This document shows, piece by piece, positions 53,273 to 62,983 of a stretch of 64,000 bases of DNA. Under the pieces are notes generated by a model. The model was not told the origin of the DNA. It saw only the letters and a list, made by a program, of their open reading frames with translations, and made no database searches. A program made the translations under genes and the position numbers. Location: assembly GCA_009772935.1 (NCBI GenBank), contig WOUR01000030.1, positions 1 through 64,000 of the forward strand, in the 5' to 3' direction. How positions within the stretch are numbered: the stretch's first letter is position 1; the number at the start of each line of letters is the position of its first letter. The DNA is from Rhodospirillaceae bacterium (GTDB taxonomy: Bacteria > Pseudomonadota > Alphaproteobacteria > Reyranellales > Reyranellaceae).

Positions 53273-54082
53273 TCAGTCCGCCTTGCGCGAGTCGAGAAAA
53301 GTCCGCAAGGCCCGCGCGCATTGCGCAGCATGCGAGAACGGCAGGCCGTGGCGTGACCCGCCAAAGACATTCAGCTCGCCGTCCGGCAGCCCCCTGTGCA
53401 GTTCGGCCATGACGCTCACGGGGATGAACGGACTGCCGTCGGGATGCAGCAGCAGGGTCGGACACTTTATGTCGGCCAGCCGGGGCGTGAGGTCGGTGCC
53501 GATGAGCACGCCCAGCGCATTCAGAATGGAATGCTGCGGCCACTTCTCCTGCTCCGCGGCGAACCACGCACGGCGCTCGGGCGACAACGCGTCGTCGTGA
53601 AAGCGGTCTCGCAGGAAGGCGTCGGACCAGCCCTTCGAGCCGCCTTCATCGAGCTGGCGCCGCCACGCCTCGACCCTCTGGATCGAGGCCCCGACATGGG
53701 CGCCGTTGCTGACGGTGAGGGTGGCGATCCTCGCCGGCCGGGCGAGCGCCGCCGCCAGCGCCACCGTCCCGCCGATCGACTCGCCCACGAGGTGGAAACG
53801 GTCCAGCCCGGCGGCATCGGCGACGGCAAATAGGTCGTCGACCAGCAGGTCCAGCGACCACCTGAAGTCCGCCGCCGGAATGTTGGAGCGCCCATAGCCG
53901 CGCATGTCGAAGGTGACGAGCCGGTGAGCGTCGGCCAGCGCCGGCCGCCACCCCGCCCAGATCCCGGCGCTGGCGCCGATCCCGTGATGGAACAGGATCG
54001 GCAGGCGTGACGGTCGCCAGGGCGCCACAAGATCCACGACGTCGTAGTGAAGGGTCCCGTGCGGAGTGAGGGCCAGAGGCAT
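53273..54082 (-). CDS. Alpha/beta hydrolase
   Basis: This 269-residue hydrolase has LFHHGIGASAG (oxyanion region), nucleophile elbow GESIGGTVA and a C-terminal GSRHGLPF with the catalytic His. It resembles 3-oxoadipate enol-lactonase-like esterases (PcaD type) by length and order. ATG at 54082 is 2 bp after the stop of the Bug protein gene, so they are one unit. Confidence 0.87.
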   Translation of the reverse strand: MPLALTPHGTLHYDVVDLVAPWRPSRLPILFHHGIGASAGIWAGWRPALADAHRLVTFDMRGYGRSNIPAADFRWSLDLLVDDLFAVADAAGLDRFHLVGESIGGTVALAAALARPARIATLTVSNGAHVGASIQRVEAWRRQLDEGGSKGWSDAFLRDRFHDDALSPERRAWFAAEQEKWPQHSILNALGVLIGTDLTPRLADIKCPTLLLHPDGSPFIPVSVMAELHRGLPDGELNVFGGSRHGLPFSHAAQCARALRTFLDSRKAD

Positions 54083-54084
54083 CG

Positions 54085-55059
54085 TCAGTCGGCGCGCATG
54101 CCGGCAACCTTGATGACCTCTTCCCACTTCTTGCGATCGGCCATGATCGTCGCCTTGAACTCGGCCGGCGACCCGATGATCGTGTCCATGCCGCTCTCGG
54201 CGAAGCGCTTCTGGACATCCGGCTTGGCGACAGCCGCGCGGAGCGCCTTGTTCCAGAAATCGATCAGGTCGACCGGCAGCCCCTTCGAGCCGAACACGCC
54301 GAACCAGTTGACCACCTGGAAGCCCGGCAGGAACGTCGACATCAACGGCAGGTTCGGAAACATCGGTGAGGGCTTGGGCGAGCCGAAAGCGACGGGAATC
54401 AGACCGCCTCCGTTAATCTGTCCCAGGAACTCCGGCATGTTGCCGAACATCATGTCGCAATTGCCGGAGATCATGTCCTGGATGGCCGGTGCGCCGCCGC
54501 GATAGGGCACATGAAGAATGTTGACGCCGGCCATCTTCTTGAAGAGTTCGGCAGCCAGATGCTGCGACGTCCCGTTGCCCGCCGAAGCATAGGTGAGCTT
54601 GCCGGGGTTCTTCTTCGCAAAGTCGATGATCTCCGGAACCGTGCGGTACTTCATGTGCTTGCCGACCACCAGCATGTTGGTGACACCGGCGATGTTCGCG
54701 ATCGGCGTGAGGTCGGTGTCGACGTTGATCGGCAGCTTCTGCCCCGGCATCACCGGCGAAACGCACAGGGCCGCCATGGCGGCGAGGCCAATCGTACGGC
54801 CGTCCGGCGGGGCATTGGCAACGATCTCGTTGGCGATGAAACCGCTGGCGCCGGTCTTGGTGTCGACGATCACCTTCTGCCCGACCTCGGAGGTCACGGC
54901 CTCGGCCACGATGCGGCACAGAAGATCGGCCGTACCGCCGGGCGCGAAGCCGCAGAGAAAGCGCACGTCGCCGCTGATCTTCTGCGCAAGGGCCGGCCAA
55001 CCGGCCAGCGACCCGATCAATGCCGCCGTACCCGCGGTCGCAAAAGTCCTACGTTGCAT
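54085..55059 (-). CDS. Bug/TctC-family solute-binding protein
   Basis: This 324-residue tripartite tricarboxylate-type periplasmic receptor has a twin-Arg-like or Sec start (MQRRTFATAG), VRFLCGFAPGGTADLL and the ligand loop VPYRGGAPAIQD. No TctA/TctB membrane genes are nearby, as is common for this expanded family. It is translated ahead of the alpha/beta hydrolase, which may act on the same ligand. Confidence 0.9.
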   Translation of the reverse strand: MQRRTFATAGTAALIGSLAGWPALAQKISGDVRFLCGFAPGGTADLLCRIVAEAVTSEVGQKVIVDTKTGASGFIANEIVANAPPDGRTIGLAAMAALCVSPVMPGQKLPINVDTDLTPIANIAGVTNMLVVGKHMKYRTVPEIIDFAKKNPGKLTYASAGNGTSQHLAAELFKKMAGVNILHVPYRGGAPAIQDMISGNCDMMFGNMPEFLGQINGGGLIPVAFGSPKPSPMFPNLPLMSTFLPGFQVVNWFGVFGSKGLPVDLIDFWNKALRAAVAKPDVQKRFAESGMDTIIGSPAEFKATIMADRKKWEEVIKVAGMRAD

Positions 55060-55172
55060 TCTTTGTTTCCTCCCTGTGTTGCGAAAAGCCTAGCATACTT
55101 CGCGCAAAAGCAAGCGCCTTCGCCGCGATCCTTCCGGATCGAAGCGAAGGGGTGACGCGGGAGAAAACAGCC

Positions 55173-55499
55173 CTACTGGACGGACGAGAAGCCCGTCGGC
55201 GTCAGCATCTGCACCGACACGTTCTCGACGATGGCACCGTCCTTCTCGGTCTCGGCACGCTTGGCGAGCCATTCCGGGTCGGCGGCGAAGGCGTTCCACT
55301 TCTTCTCGCGCTCGGCCAGCGATTCCCAGGCGAGGAAGTAGGTGAGCTCCTGGTTCGACTCGCCGATCAGGGTGGTGAAGAAACCGGCCTGCCTGATGCC
55401 GTGCCGCTCCCAGATCTTGAGCGTGATGGTGTTGAAGCGGTTGAGCAGCGCCGGCAGACGGCCCGGCACGCACCTGTAGACCCGCATTTCGTAGATCAT
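55173..55499 (-). CDS. NIPSNAP-family protein
   Basis: This 108-residue dimeric alpha/beta barrel protein opens with IYEMRVYRCVPGRLPALL and has IGESNQELTYFLAWES, typical of NIPSNAP. Function is unknown; such genes often sit near hydrolases and Bug proteins. It is 11 bp from the MBL gene on the same strand. Confidence 0.87.
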   Translation of the reverse strand: MIYEMRVYRCVPGRLPALLNRFNTITLKIWERHGIRQAGFFTTLIGESNQELTYFLAWESLAEREKKWNAFAADPEWLAKRAETEKDGAIVENVSVQMLTPTGFSSVQ

Positions 55500-55510
55500 C
55501 GTCTCTCTCC

Positions 55511-56398
55511 CTAGAATTGGCCGCCGAAGCGCGGCACGAACCCATCGTCCTTGTGGTCGATGTGGCAACTGAACGGCGCCCCGAAGTGGCACGGCATCAG
55601 CCGCGCGCCGCTGCCGGCGCAATGCTCCAGGGCCGCGCGCCGGCTCTTGCGTGCCCCGACGCCGTCGGCACAGGCGAAGCTGTTCCATTCGGGATGATAG
55701 ACCTGCAGTGCGTGATGCAGGATGTCGCCGCAGAACAACGCCTTCTCGCCGCGCGATTCGAACTTGATGGCGATCGTGCCCGGCGTGTGTCCCGGCGCCG
55801 GCTCGACCTCGAGGTTCTCGTCGAGACGCCCCGCGCCGTCGACCATCTGCGTCAGCCCCGCCTCGACCACCGGCAGGACCGAGTCGCGGAAGGAGCCCGC
55901 GTTGACCGGGCCGGTCGCGGGATCGCTGTCGAGCTTGAGGTAGTGATCGTAATCGGCGCGACTGAAGACGTACTTGGCATTCTTGAACGTCGGCACCCAC
56001 CTGCCGTTCTCGAGGCGCGTGTTCCAGCCGACATGGTCGACGTGCAGATGCGTGCACATCACCATGTCGATCTGGTCGGGCTCAACGCCGGCCGCCTTCA
56101 GCCGGTCGAGATACTTCGTCTCCATCAGGTGCCACTTCGGACGATGGGGACGCGGCTTGTGGTTCCCGACGCAGGTGTCGATCAGGATCGTCTTGCCGCC
56201 GATCTTCAACAGCCAGCTATGGACACTGAGCTTCAGGAAGCCCGATGCTTCGTCATAGTGCGCCGGCATGAGCCAGTCGCGGTGGCGGTCAACGACGGCG
56301 GGATTCCAGTCGGGGAAGAAAGCCTTGGCGTCGAAGTTCGGTTCGTAACTCTCTTCGATGCGCACGGCCGTGCCGGCGCCGAGCTTTACTTCGACCAT
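55511..56398 (-). CDS. MBL-fold hydrolase (lactonase-like)
   Basis: This 295-residue metallo-beta-lactamase-fold protein has the metal motif HLHVDH (His117, His119, Asp121, His122), the later HTPGT and a final His in LMPCHFGAP. It looks like AHL-lactonase/quorum-quenching-type enzymes but substrate cannot be told. It is co-directional with the NIPSNAP gene. Confidence 0.87.
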   Translation of the reverse strand: MVEVKLGAGTAVRIEESYEPNFDAKAFFPDWNPAVVDRHRDWLMPAHYDEASGFLKLSVHSWLLKIGGKTILIDTCVGNHKPRPHRPKWHLMETKYLDRLKAAGVEPDQIDMVMCTHLHVDHVGWNTRLENGRWVPTFKNAKYVFSRADYDHYLKLDSDPATGPVNAGSFRDSVLPVVEAGLTQMVDGAGRLDENLEVEPAPGHTPGTIAIKFESRGEKALFCGDILHHALQVYHPEWNSFACADGVGARKSRRAALEHCAGSGARLMPCHFGAPFSCHIDHKDDGFVPRFGGQF

Positions 56399-56470
56399 TC
56401 TCTGCCCTCCCCTGATTGCCGGGGAGACTAGCGTTGCAAGGCGGTTGCGGGAAAGACGCTTGTTTCGCGA

Positions 56471-56779
56471 CTAGAACGGCAGGCGCGTGGCGTCGAGGCG
56501 CTCGACATGCCAGTGAGTCAGCGCCGCGATGACGGCACCACCGAGCGGCACCACGGCGATCAAGGCGATGAAATGGACGCCGAGCAGCCAAGGCTCGAAA
56601 AACTGGGGCATGAAATGGCCGACCGTCACCGTCGACACGAAGAACAGGACGGCGAAGGCAGCCCCCGAGAGCAGGCCACCAAGAGCGACCAGGGTGAAGG
56701 ACGCGGTCAGCGAGCGACCGATGAGGTAGCTCAGTCCGAAAGCGGCGCCGGCGGCCACAAGTGCGGTAACGGTTTCCAT
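56471..56779 (-). CDS. Small membrane protein, unknown
   Basis: This 102-residue protein has three membrane helices (VTALVAAGAAFGLSYLIG, ASFTLVALGGLLSGAAFAV, LGVHFIALIAVVPLGG) and a short cytosolic tail. GGAGAG lies before the ATG at 56779. No family is recognised. Confidence 0.65.
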   Translation of the reverse strand: METVTALVAAGAAFGLSYLIGRSLTASFTLVALGGLLSGAAFAVLFFVSTVTVGHFMPQFFEPWLLGVHFIALIAVVPLGGAVIAALTHWHVERLDATRLPF

Positions 56780-56887
56780 CGCGGTTCTCTCCAATACGCT
56801 CTCGACTTAGGAGAAATCAGAGTCGACACTGTCGTCTCCCACACACTCTGAAACATCCAACCTCCGTCGAGAACCGACCAATTGCGC

Positions 56888-58309
56888 ATGTCTGACTCTG
56901 CATTCGACTGGCTTTCCGCATCGGAACTCTCAAAACTCCTGGCACGAGGTGAGGTTTCCCCAGTCGACATCGTCAACGCCATGTTGGAGCGTGCATCGAC
57001 GCTGCAACCTCATCTCAATGCGTTCGTCCTGATCGACGGCGAGGGCGCGCAAGCCGCTGCACGAGCGGCGGAAACCCGCTGGCAGAGCGGCCAGCCGCTG
57101 TCGCCCTTCGACGGCATTCCGACCACGATCAAGGACACGACGAACGTACGGGGCTGGCCGACCCGGTACGGGTCGCACTCGACCGACGAAACTCCGGCCA
57201 GCGACAACGCCGCGGTGACCGACAGATTTCTTGCCGCCGGCATGATTCTTCTCGGCAAGAGCACGACGCCGGAATTCGGCTGGAAGGCGCTCACCGACTC
57301 GCCGTTGCAGGGCACGACCCGCAACCCCTGGAATCTCGCCCATTCGCCCGGCGGCTCGTCCGGCGGTGCCGCGGCGCTCACCGCGGCCGGCATCAGCCCG
57401 TTCAACCATGGCAATGACGGCGGCGGCTCGATCCGTATCCCCGCGGCGCATACCGGCCTCGTCGGACTGAAGCCTTCCTACGGCCGGATCCCGCAATATC
57501 CGGCCGATGCGCCCTTCGCCGACGTCATCAGCCAGGGCGTGCTGGCGCGCACGGTGCTCGACACGGCGATGGCGCTGAACCTCACGGCGGGGCCCGATCC
57601 GCGCGACTGGCGCTCGCTGCCCTCCGAAGCGCGCGACTATACGGTCGGCCTCGAGGCCGGCGTGCGCGGCTGGAAGATCGGCCTCAGCCTCGAGCTCGGC
57701 CATGTGAAGGCCGATCCGGAGGTGCGCGCGCTCGTCGCCGCCGCGGCGCGGCGCTTCGAGGATCTCGGCGCGCATGTCGAGGAAGTCGGTCCGATGTTCG
57801 AACCGCTGCAGCAGCATTTCGAGCCGCTGTGGATCGGCAGTTTCGCCACGCGCTTCCGGCAGATCCCGAGCCAGCTTCACGCCAAGCTCGATCCGGGGCT
57901 GCGGGCTCTCATGGAAAAAGGCCTGGCGATCACGCTGGCCGACTATGCCAAAGCCTTCGAGGCCAGGAGCAAGCTGGCGCGCGATCTCGCGCTCTGGCAT
58001 CGCAACTTCGATCTGCTGCTCGCGCCGGTCGCGCCGACGGCCGGACCGCCGGTGGAGACGCTCTACAACTCCGAGGCTTTCCCGCGCTGGACCAAGGGTG
58101 CGCCCTACACGCTGCCCTGTAACCTCACCGGCCAGCCTGCCGCGTCCATGCCCGCGGGCCTGACCCGGGCCGGGCTGCCGGTCGGCCTGCAGATCATCGG
58201 GGCGCCGCGCGCCGACGCGGCCGTGCTGCAGGCGATGCGCGCCTACGAGAGTGCGATCGACTGGACCTGGCCGCAGCCCCGGGTGCTGGAAACGTTGAAG
58301 GCGTTGTGA
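56888..58309 (+). CDS. Amidase-signature enzyme
   Basis: This 473-residue amidase has the Ser-cisSer-Lys triad in place: Lys82 in TTIKDT, Ser158 in GGSSGG and nucleophile Ser181 in GGGSIRIPA. It hydrolyses amides or acylamide linkages; substrate is open. The ATG at 56888 fits the family start. It is divergent from the small membrane gene. Confidence 0.92.
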   Translation: MSDSAFDWLSASELSKLLARGEVSPVDIVNAMLERASTLQPHLNAFVLIDGEGAQAAARAAETRWQSGQPLSPFDGIPTTIKDTTNVRGWPTRYGSHSTDETPASDNAAVTDRFLAAGMILLGKSTTPEFGWKALTDSPLQGTTRNPWNLAHSPGGSSGGAAALTAAGISPFNHGNDGGGSIRIPAAHTGLVGLKPSYGRIPQYPADAPFADVISQGVLARTVLDTAMALNLTAGPDPRDWRSLPSEARDYTVGLEAGVRGWKIGLSLELGHVKADPEVRALVAAAARRFEDLGAHVEEVGPMFEPLQQHFEPLWIGSFATRFRQIPSQLHAKLDPGLRALMEKGLAITLADYAKAFEARSKLARDLALWHRNFDLLLAPVAPTAGPPVETLYNSEAFPRWTKGAPYTLPCNLTGQPAASMPAGLTRAGLPVGLQIIGAPRADAAVLQAMRAYESAIDWTWPQPRVLETLKAL

Positions 58310-58322
58310 CGCCGCAGCGCCC

Positions 58323-58829
58323 TCAGGCGGCGCGCGACACGTTGCCGGGCGGCGTCGGACGAACGACGCGCAGCGCGATGACGAGCATCCGGTAGCCGAG
58401 GAAGCCGGCGCAAAGGGCGCTGGCGGCGGCGATGTAGCCCGGCTCGATCAGGGCCTCTCCAAGCATTGCGGAGGTGAAGTCGATTCCGGACAGTGCGGCG
58501 AGAATGAGCGCCGCGACCAGGCCGTCGACCGTTGCGGGCAGCGAAACGAGTCCGGCTTCGCGGTTCGACTGCACGCTGAGCATCCAGCCGCGAATACGGC
58601 CGATCATCGATCCCAGGGCGAAAGCGACGACCCAGAGAATGTCGAACAGGATGCTCGCCTCGAACACGCCGGCGAGCAGCATCAGCGTCGCCATCAAGGC
58701 GAAGCCGCCCGGCAAAGCCACGCGCCCCAAGGTCGTGGCGCCACCGCGCGACTGCAGGGCCATCGTCCAGAGGCAAAGGGCAGCGAACAGAAGCGTGAGG
58801 CCGTTCGCCAGGCTCAAGGTCGAAACCAT
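58323..58829 (-). CDS. Membrane protein, unknown
   Basis: This is a 168-residue protein with five hydrophobic segments, no known signature, and a C-terminal basic tail. The start at 58829 opens with a membrane helix; the frame's further 26 codons look non-coding. It is convergent with the amidase, 13 bp apart. Confidence 0.55.
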   Translation of the reverse strand: MVSTLSLANGLTLLFAALCLWTMALQSRGGATTLGRVALPGGFALMATLMLLAGVFEASILFDILWVVAFALGSMIGRIRGWMLSVQSNREAGLVSLPATVDGLVAALILAALSGIDFTSAMLGEALIEPGYIAAASALCAGFLGYRMLVIALRVVRPTPPGNVSRAA

Positions 58830-58997
58830 GGCGGAAGGAAACGACACGGCACGAAGCGAGTAAAGCGCCGAGGCTGCACAGACACTGTCGGCTTCACACC
58901 CATACAACTTCAGCCCACGGGAAATTTACTGGGCCTCGCCCGCCGCCAAGGCGACGATTGAGCCGTCGAATCGTCGAAAATAAAGGGAGAAAACGAC

Positions 58998-59678
58998 ATG
59001 ACGACCCCATCAAGGAAGGTGGCCGTGGCCGCGGCGCTGTTCGCAGTCGCCCTCTCGGCCACGTCGTCGCAGGCTCAGCAGACTCCGCCCCAGTTTCCCG
59101 ACATGACGTTCTTCATCACCAGCGTGGGCGGCCCGCAGGGCGCCAACTTTGGCGGCCTCGAGGGCGCCGACCGGCACTGCCAGGCGCTCGCAGCCAGGGC
59201 CGGCGCCGGCAGCAGGACATGGCGGGCCTATCTCAGCACGCAGGCCGTCGGCGGCGCGACCGCCGTCAACGCCCGGGACCGCATCGGCAAGGGTCCGTGG
59301 GTGAACGCCAGGGGCGTGCAGATCGCGGCCAGCGTCGAGGACCTGCACTCGGCCAACAACAAGATCGCGCCGGAAACCAGTGTCGCGGAAACCGGCCGCC
59401 TCATCCCGAGCCGCCTCTACACGGTCAACCAGCATGACATCCTGACCGGCACCCAGACGGACGGCACCGCCTTCCCGCCGGACAAGGACATGACCTGCGG
59501 CAACTGGACGAAGAGTGGTGAAGGCAGCGCCATGGTGGGTCATGCCGACCGCATGGGGCTGCGCGACGACGCGCCCTCGAAGTCGTGGAACACGTCCCAT
59601 CCGTCGCGCGGTTGCGATCTGCCGGCCCTGGTGACGACGGGCGGCGCCGGCCTGCTCTACTGCTTCGCCGCCGACTGA
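58998..59678 (+). CDS. Secreted lectin-like protein
   Basis: This 226-residue protein has a signal peptide ending near SQAQQ. It shows C-type-lectin/endostatin-like features: a first strand TFFITSVGG, Cys in DRHCQALAARAG followed by a tryptophan in RTWRAYLS, and late cysteines in MTCGNWT, RGCDLP and YCFAAD. Proteins of this look are annotated as lectins in alphaproteobacteria. AAAGGGAGA lies upstream of the ATG. Confidence 0.75.
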   Translation: MTTPSRKVAVAAALFAVALSATSSQAQQTPPQFPDMTFFITSVGGPQGANFGGLEGADRHCQALAARAGAGSRTWRAYLSTQAVGGATAVNARDRIGKGPWVNARGVQIAASVEDLHSANNKIAPETSVAETGRLIPSRLYTVNQHDILTGTQTDGTAFPPDKDMTCGNWTKSGEGSAMVGHADRMGLRDDAPSKSWNTSHPSRGCDLPALVTTGGAGLLYCFAAD

Positions 59679-59702
59679 TTGCCGGCAGCACGCCAAACGA
59701 CC

Positions 59703-59727
59703 GCGGCGCCGGGTTTGCCGGCGCCGC
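59703..59727. terminator. Hairpin between convergent genes
   Basis: A perfect 10-bp stem GCGGCGCCGG/CCGGCGCCGC with a 5-nt loop lies between the lectin-like gene and the convergent Bug gene. No T run follows in either direction, so it may terminate poorly or be a repeat-type hairpin. Confidence 0.6.
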
Positions 59728-59749
59728 TGCTTCAATCGTGAACCGGAGA

Positions 59750-60724
59750 TCAGGCGTCGGGCTTGACGCCGGCGGTGGTGATCACCTTCTCCCACTTGTC
59801 GATCTCGCTCTGCAGGAACTTGCCCGTATCCTCCGGCGTCGCGCCCACCGGAATCACGGCCTGCTCGGCCAGCCGCTTCCGCAGCGCCTCGTCCTTCAGC
59901 GCCTTCGAGACCTCGGACGACACTTTGTCGACGATTTCCTTCGGCGTGCCGGCCGGCGCGAGGAACATCACCCAGGTCGACGATTCGATCAGCGGCCCGC
60001 CCGATTCCACGATGGTCGGGACTTCCTCCACTCCCGGCACGCGGTTCTTCGACAGCATCGCGAGCGCGCGAATCTTGCCGGCACGCACCTGCGTCATCAC
60101 GCCGATCGGCGCGTCGATCAGCATCTGGATGTTGCCGGAGGCCAGGTCGGCCAGCGCCGGCGCGGTGCCCTTGTAGGGTACGTGCACCATGTCGATACCA
60201 GCGACCTGCTTCATCAGTTCGCTCGTGAGGTGGGCCGCGGCACCCACACCCGACGAGCCGAACGAGATCTTGCCGGGGTTCTTCTTGGCGTAGGCGATCA
60301 GTTCGCCGACGTTCTTCACCGGCAGGTCGTTGGTCACCGTGATGATGAGCGGCGCGACGCCGACCAGCGACACCGGCGCAAATCCCTTCACCGGATCGAA
60401 TTTCAGCTTGCCGGCATAGAGCGTCTTGTTCGCGGCGTGGGCGGCGATCACCGTCAGGAAGGTGTAGCCGTCCGGGGCTGCGTTCGCGACGATCTCGGCA
60501 CCGATCAGCGAATTGGCGCCGGGCTTGTTGTCGACCACGAAGGTCTGGCCGACGTTCATCTTCTCGAGCGTGAGGCGTGTGGTCACGTCGGTCAGGCCGC
60601 CAGCCGTATAGGGCACGACCCAGCGGATCTGCTTGTTCGGCCAGGCCTGGGCACGCGCGGCGCCCGGAACCAGCGCAGCCGCGGCCGTCGCCGCCAGCGC
60701 CGTGCGGCGATTGATCTTCATCAT
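59750..60724 (-). CDS. Bug/TctC-family solute-binding protein
   Basis: This second Bug receptor in the window has 324 residues, a signal peptide, IRWVVPYTAGGLTDVT and VPYKGTAPALADL. Its gene is 43 bp upstream of the SDR gene's end on the same strand, but read before it. No TctAB partners are present. Confidence 0.9.
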   Translation of the reverse strand: MMKINRRTALAATAAAALVPGAARAQAWPNKQIRWVVPYTAGGLTDVTTRLTLEKMNVGQTFVVDNKPGANSLIGAEIVANAAPDGYTFLTVIAAHAANKTLYAGKLKFDPVKGFAPVSLVGVAPLIITVTNDLPVKNVGELIAYAKKNPGKISFGSSGVGAAAHLTSELMKQVAGIDMVHVPYKGTAPALADLASGNIQMLIDAPIGVMTQVRAGKIRALAMLSKNRVPGVEEVPTIVESGGPLIESSTWVMFLAPAGTPKEIVDKVSSEVSKALKDEALRKRLAEQAVIPVGATPEDTGKFLQSEIDKWEKVITTAGVKPDA

Positions 60725-60767
60725 GTGCTTTCCTTCTTCTTCCCTACCGGTTTTTCGCTTGTCGTCT

Positions 60768-61667
60768 TCAATCCAGATCGAGGCCGTTCATACCCGCGTT
60801 CTTGCGGGCCTTCCGGGCAATTTCGCCCAGCACCTTGCCGGCCTGAATCGGATCCATGATCTGCTCGACGGTCGGGCCCTTATGCCAGCCCTCGGCAACG
60901 GCGAAAATCCCGTTTCCGGCCTGGAACACGCGACCCGTCACCTCACGACTGTCCTCGCTGACCAGCCAGGTCGCGACCGGGGCGATCCACTTGGGATCGC
61001 GGCGCTTCTTGTCCTCTTCGGTGTACTCGCGCAGGTCCTCGGTCATGCGCGTGAAGGCCGAGGGCGAGATCGAGTTCACGGTCACGCCATAGCGGGCGAG
61101 TTCTCGCGCCGCGATGATCGTGAAGGACGCGATGCCGGCCTTGGCTGCACCGTAATTGGTCTGGCCGATATTGCCGTAGATGCCCGACACCGACGTGGTG
61201 GTGATGATGCGCGCATCGACCGGGCCGCCCTTCAGCTTGGCCTGGTCGCGCCAGTAGGCGGCGGCGTGGCGGGCCGGCGCGAAGGTGCCCTTCAGGTGAA
61301 CCTTGATGACGGCGTCCCACTCGTCCTCGCTCATGTTCACGAGCATGCGGTCGCGCAGGATGCCGGCGTTGAGCACGATGGCGTCGAGCTTGCCGAACGC
61401 CTCGACCGCCTGGTCGATCATGTGCTTGGCGCCGTTCCAGTCGGAGACGTCGTCGCCGTTGGCCACGGCCTCGCCACCCATCGCCTTGATCTCGTTCACG
61501 ACCTGCTGGGCCGGACCGACATCATGGCCCTTGCCGGCCCGGTCGCCGCCCAGGTCGTTCACGACCACCTTGGCGCCATGCTCCGCCAGCATCAGGCAAT
61601 GCTCCCGGCCGACGCCGCGGGCGCCGCCCGTCACGATCGCCACCCGTCCCTCGCACAATCTCGCCAT
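60768..61667 (-). CDS. SDR family dehydrogenase (MFE-2-like)
   Basis: This 299-residue short-chain dehydrogenase resembles the N-terminal domain of peroxisomal multifunctional enzyme type 2: NAD motif TGGARGVGRE, NDLGG, NAGILRDRM, the catalytic Ser in TTSVSGIYG and Tyr-Lys in NYGAAKAG. It probably oxidises a 3-hydroxyacyl-CoA. The start at 61667 is chosen against a long artefactual frame. Confidence 0.9.
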   Translation of the reverse strand: MARLCEGRVAIVTGGARGVGREHCLMLAEHGAKVVVNDLGGDRAGKGHDVGPAQQVVNEIKAMGGEAVANGDDVSDWNGAKHMIDQAVEAFGKLDAIVLNAGILRDRMLVNMSEDEWDAVIKVHLKGTFAPARHAAAYWRDQAKLKGGPVDARIITTTSVSGIYGNIGQTNYGAAKAGIASFTIIAARELARYGVTVNSISPSAFTRMTEDLREYTEEDKKRRDPKWIAPVATWLVSEDSREVTGRVFQAGNGIFAVAEGWHKGPTVEQIMDPIQAGKVLGEIARKARKNAGMNGLDLD

Positions 61668-61742
61668 TGCTCCCTCCCGTCTTTTGCGTGTCTGAAACCC
61701 GTCGTCATGGGCTAGTCTAGCGGGGCTCAAGGGAGGATCGCC

Positions 61743-62972
61743 ATGGACACGCTGCCGCTCGTCACCCCCGAACAGGTCGGGCTTTCCGCAGCGCGGCTCG
61801 ACCGCGTGCGCACCTGGATGAATCACTGGGTCGACAGCGGGAAGCTGGCCGGCATGGTGACCTGCGTCATGCGCAAGGGCGAGTTGGCCTTCGCCGAGGT
61901 CGTGGGCAAGTCCGACGTTGCCCGCAACAAGCCGATGCGCGCCGACACGATCTTCCGCATCTATTCCATGACCAAGCCGCTCACCTCGACGGCGATCATG
62001 ATGCTCTACGAAGAGGGCAAGTTTCAGCTCGATGACCCGATCTCGAAGTTCATCCCCGCCTTCGCCAACCCGCGTGTCATGGTGGGCGGCAGCCGCGGCA
62101 AGATCGAGACCGTGCCGGCCGAGCGCGAGATCAATTTCCGCGACCTGCTCACCCATACGTCGGGCCTGACCTACGGATTCATGGAAAGCAATCCGGTCGA
62201 TGCCGCCTATCGCGCCAAGCAGGACGGCGTCGACTTCCAGACCGCCGATACCAGCCTGAAGCAGGTCGTCGAGCGTCTGGCGCAACTGCCGCTGATCGCC
62301 CAGCCGGGCAAGGCCTGGAACTACTCGGTTTCCACCGACGTTCTGGGCTACCTCGTCGAGGTCATCTCGGGCCAGCCCTTCGAGAAATACCTCAAGGAGA
62401 AGGTCATCGACCCGCTCGGCATGGTCGACACCGACTTCCACGTCCCCGCCGCCAAGCACGACCGATTCGCCGCCAACTATGCGGCCGGCCCGGGCGGCCG
62501 TCTCGACCTGATCGACGATCCGGCCAAGAGCCGCTACCTCGCGCCCCGCAAGGTGAACTCGGGCGGCGGCGGCCTCGTGTCGACGGCCTCGGACTACCTG
62601 CGCTTTGCCAAGTTCATGCTGAACAAGGGCGAGCTCGACGGCGTGCGCCTGCTCGGCCGCAAGACGGTCGAGCTGATGACCATGAACCACCTCAACGGCG
62701 ACATGGCCGACATGGGCACGCCGCGCTTCTCCGAATCGACCTATACCGGTATCGGCTTCGGCCTTGGCTTCTCGGTGATGATCGATCCGGCCAAGGCCTA
62801 CATTGCCGGCACCCCCGGCGAATATGCCTGGGGTGGCGCCGCTTCCACCGCCTTCTGGATCGACCCGGTCGAGGACATGGCCGTGGTGCTGCTGACGCAG
62901 CTCATGCCCTCCTCCACCTATCCGATCCGGCGGGAGCTGCGCGTGCTCACCTACCAGGCGATCATCGACTGA
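61743..62972 (+). CDS. Serine hydrolase, class C beta-lactamase family
   Basis: This 409-residue protein has the SxxK motif SMTK (Ser75, Lys78), a YxS motif in WNYSVS and the GGGL loop near the end. Family members are esterases, D-peptidases or lactamases. It starts 75 bp from the divergent SDR gene and ends 11 bp before the dioxygenase. Confidence 0.9.
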   Translation: MDTLPLVTPEQVGLSAARLDRVRTWMNHWVDSGKLAGMVTCVMRKGELAFAEVVGKSDVARNKPMRADTIFRIYSMTKPLTSTAIMMLYEEGKFQLDDPISKFIPAFANPRVMVGGSRGKIETVPAEREINFRDLLTHTSGLTYGFMESNPVDAAYRAKQDGVDFQTADTSLKQVVERLAQLPLIAQPGKAWNYSVSTDVLGYLVEVISGQPFEKYLKEKVIDPLGMVDTDFHVPAAKHDRFAANYAAGPGGRLDLIDDPAKSRYLAPRKVNSGGGGLVSTASDYLRFAKFMLNKGELDGVRLLGRKTVELMTMNHLNGDMADMGTPRFSESTYTGIGFGLGFSVMIDPAKAYIAGTPGEYAWGGAASTAFWIDPVEDMAVVLLTQLMPSSTYPIRRELRVLTYQAIID

Positions 62973-62983
62973 GGGCCAAGGCC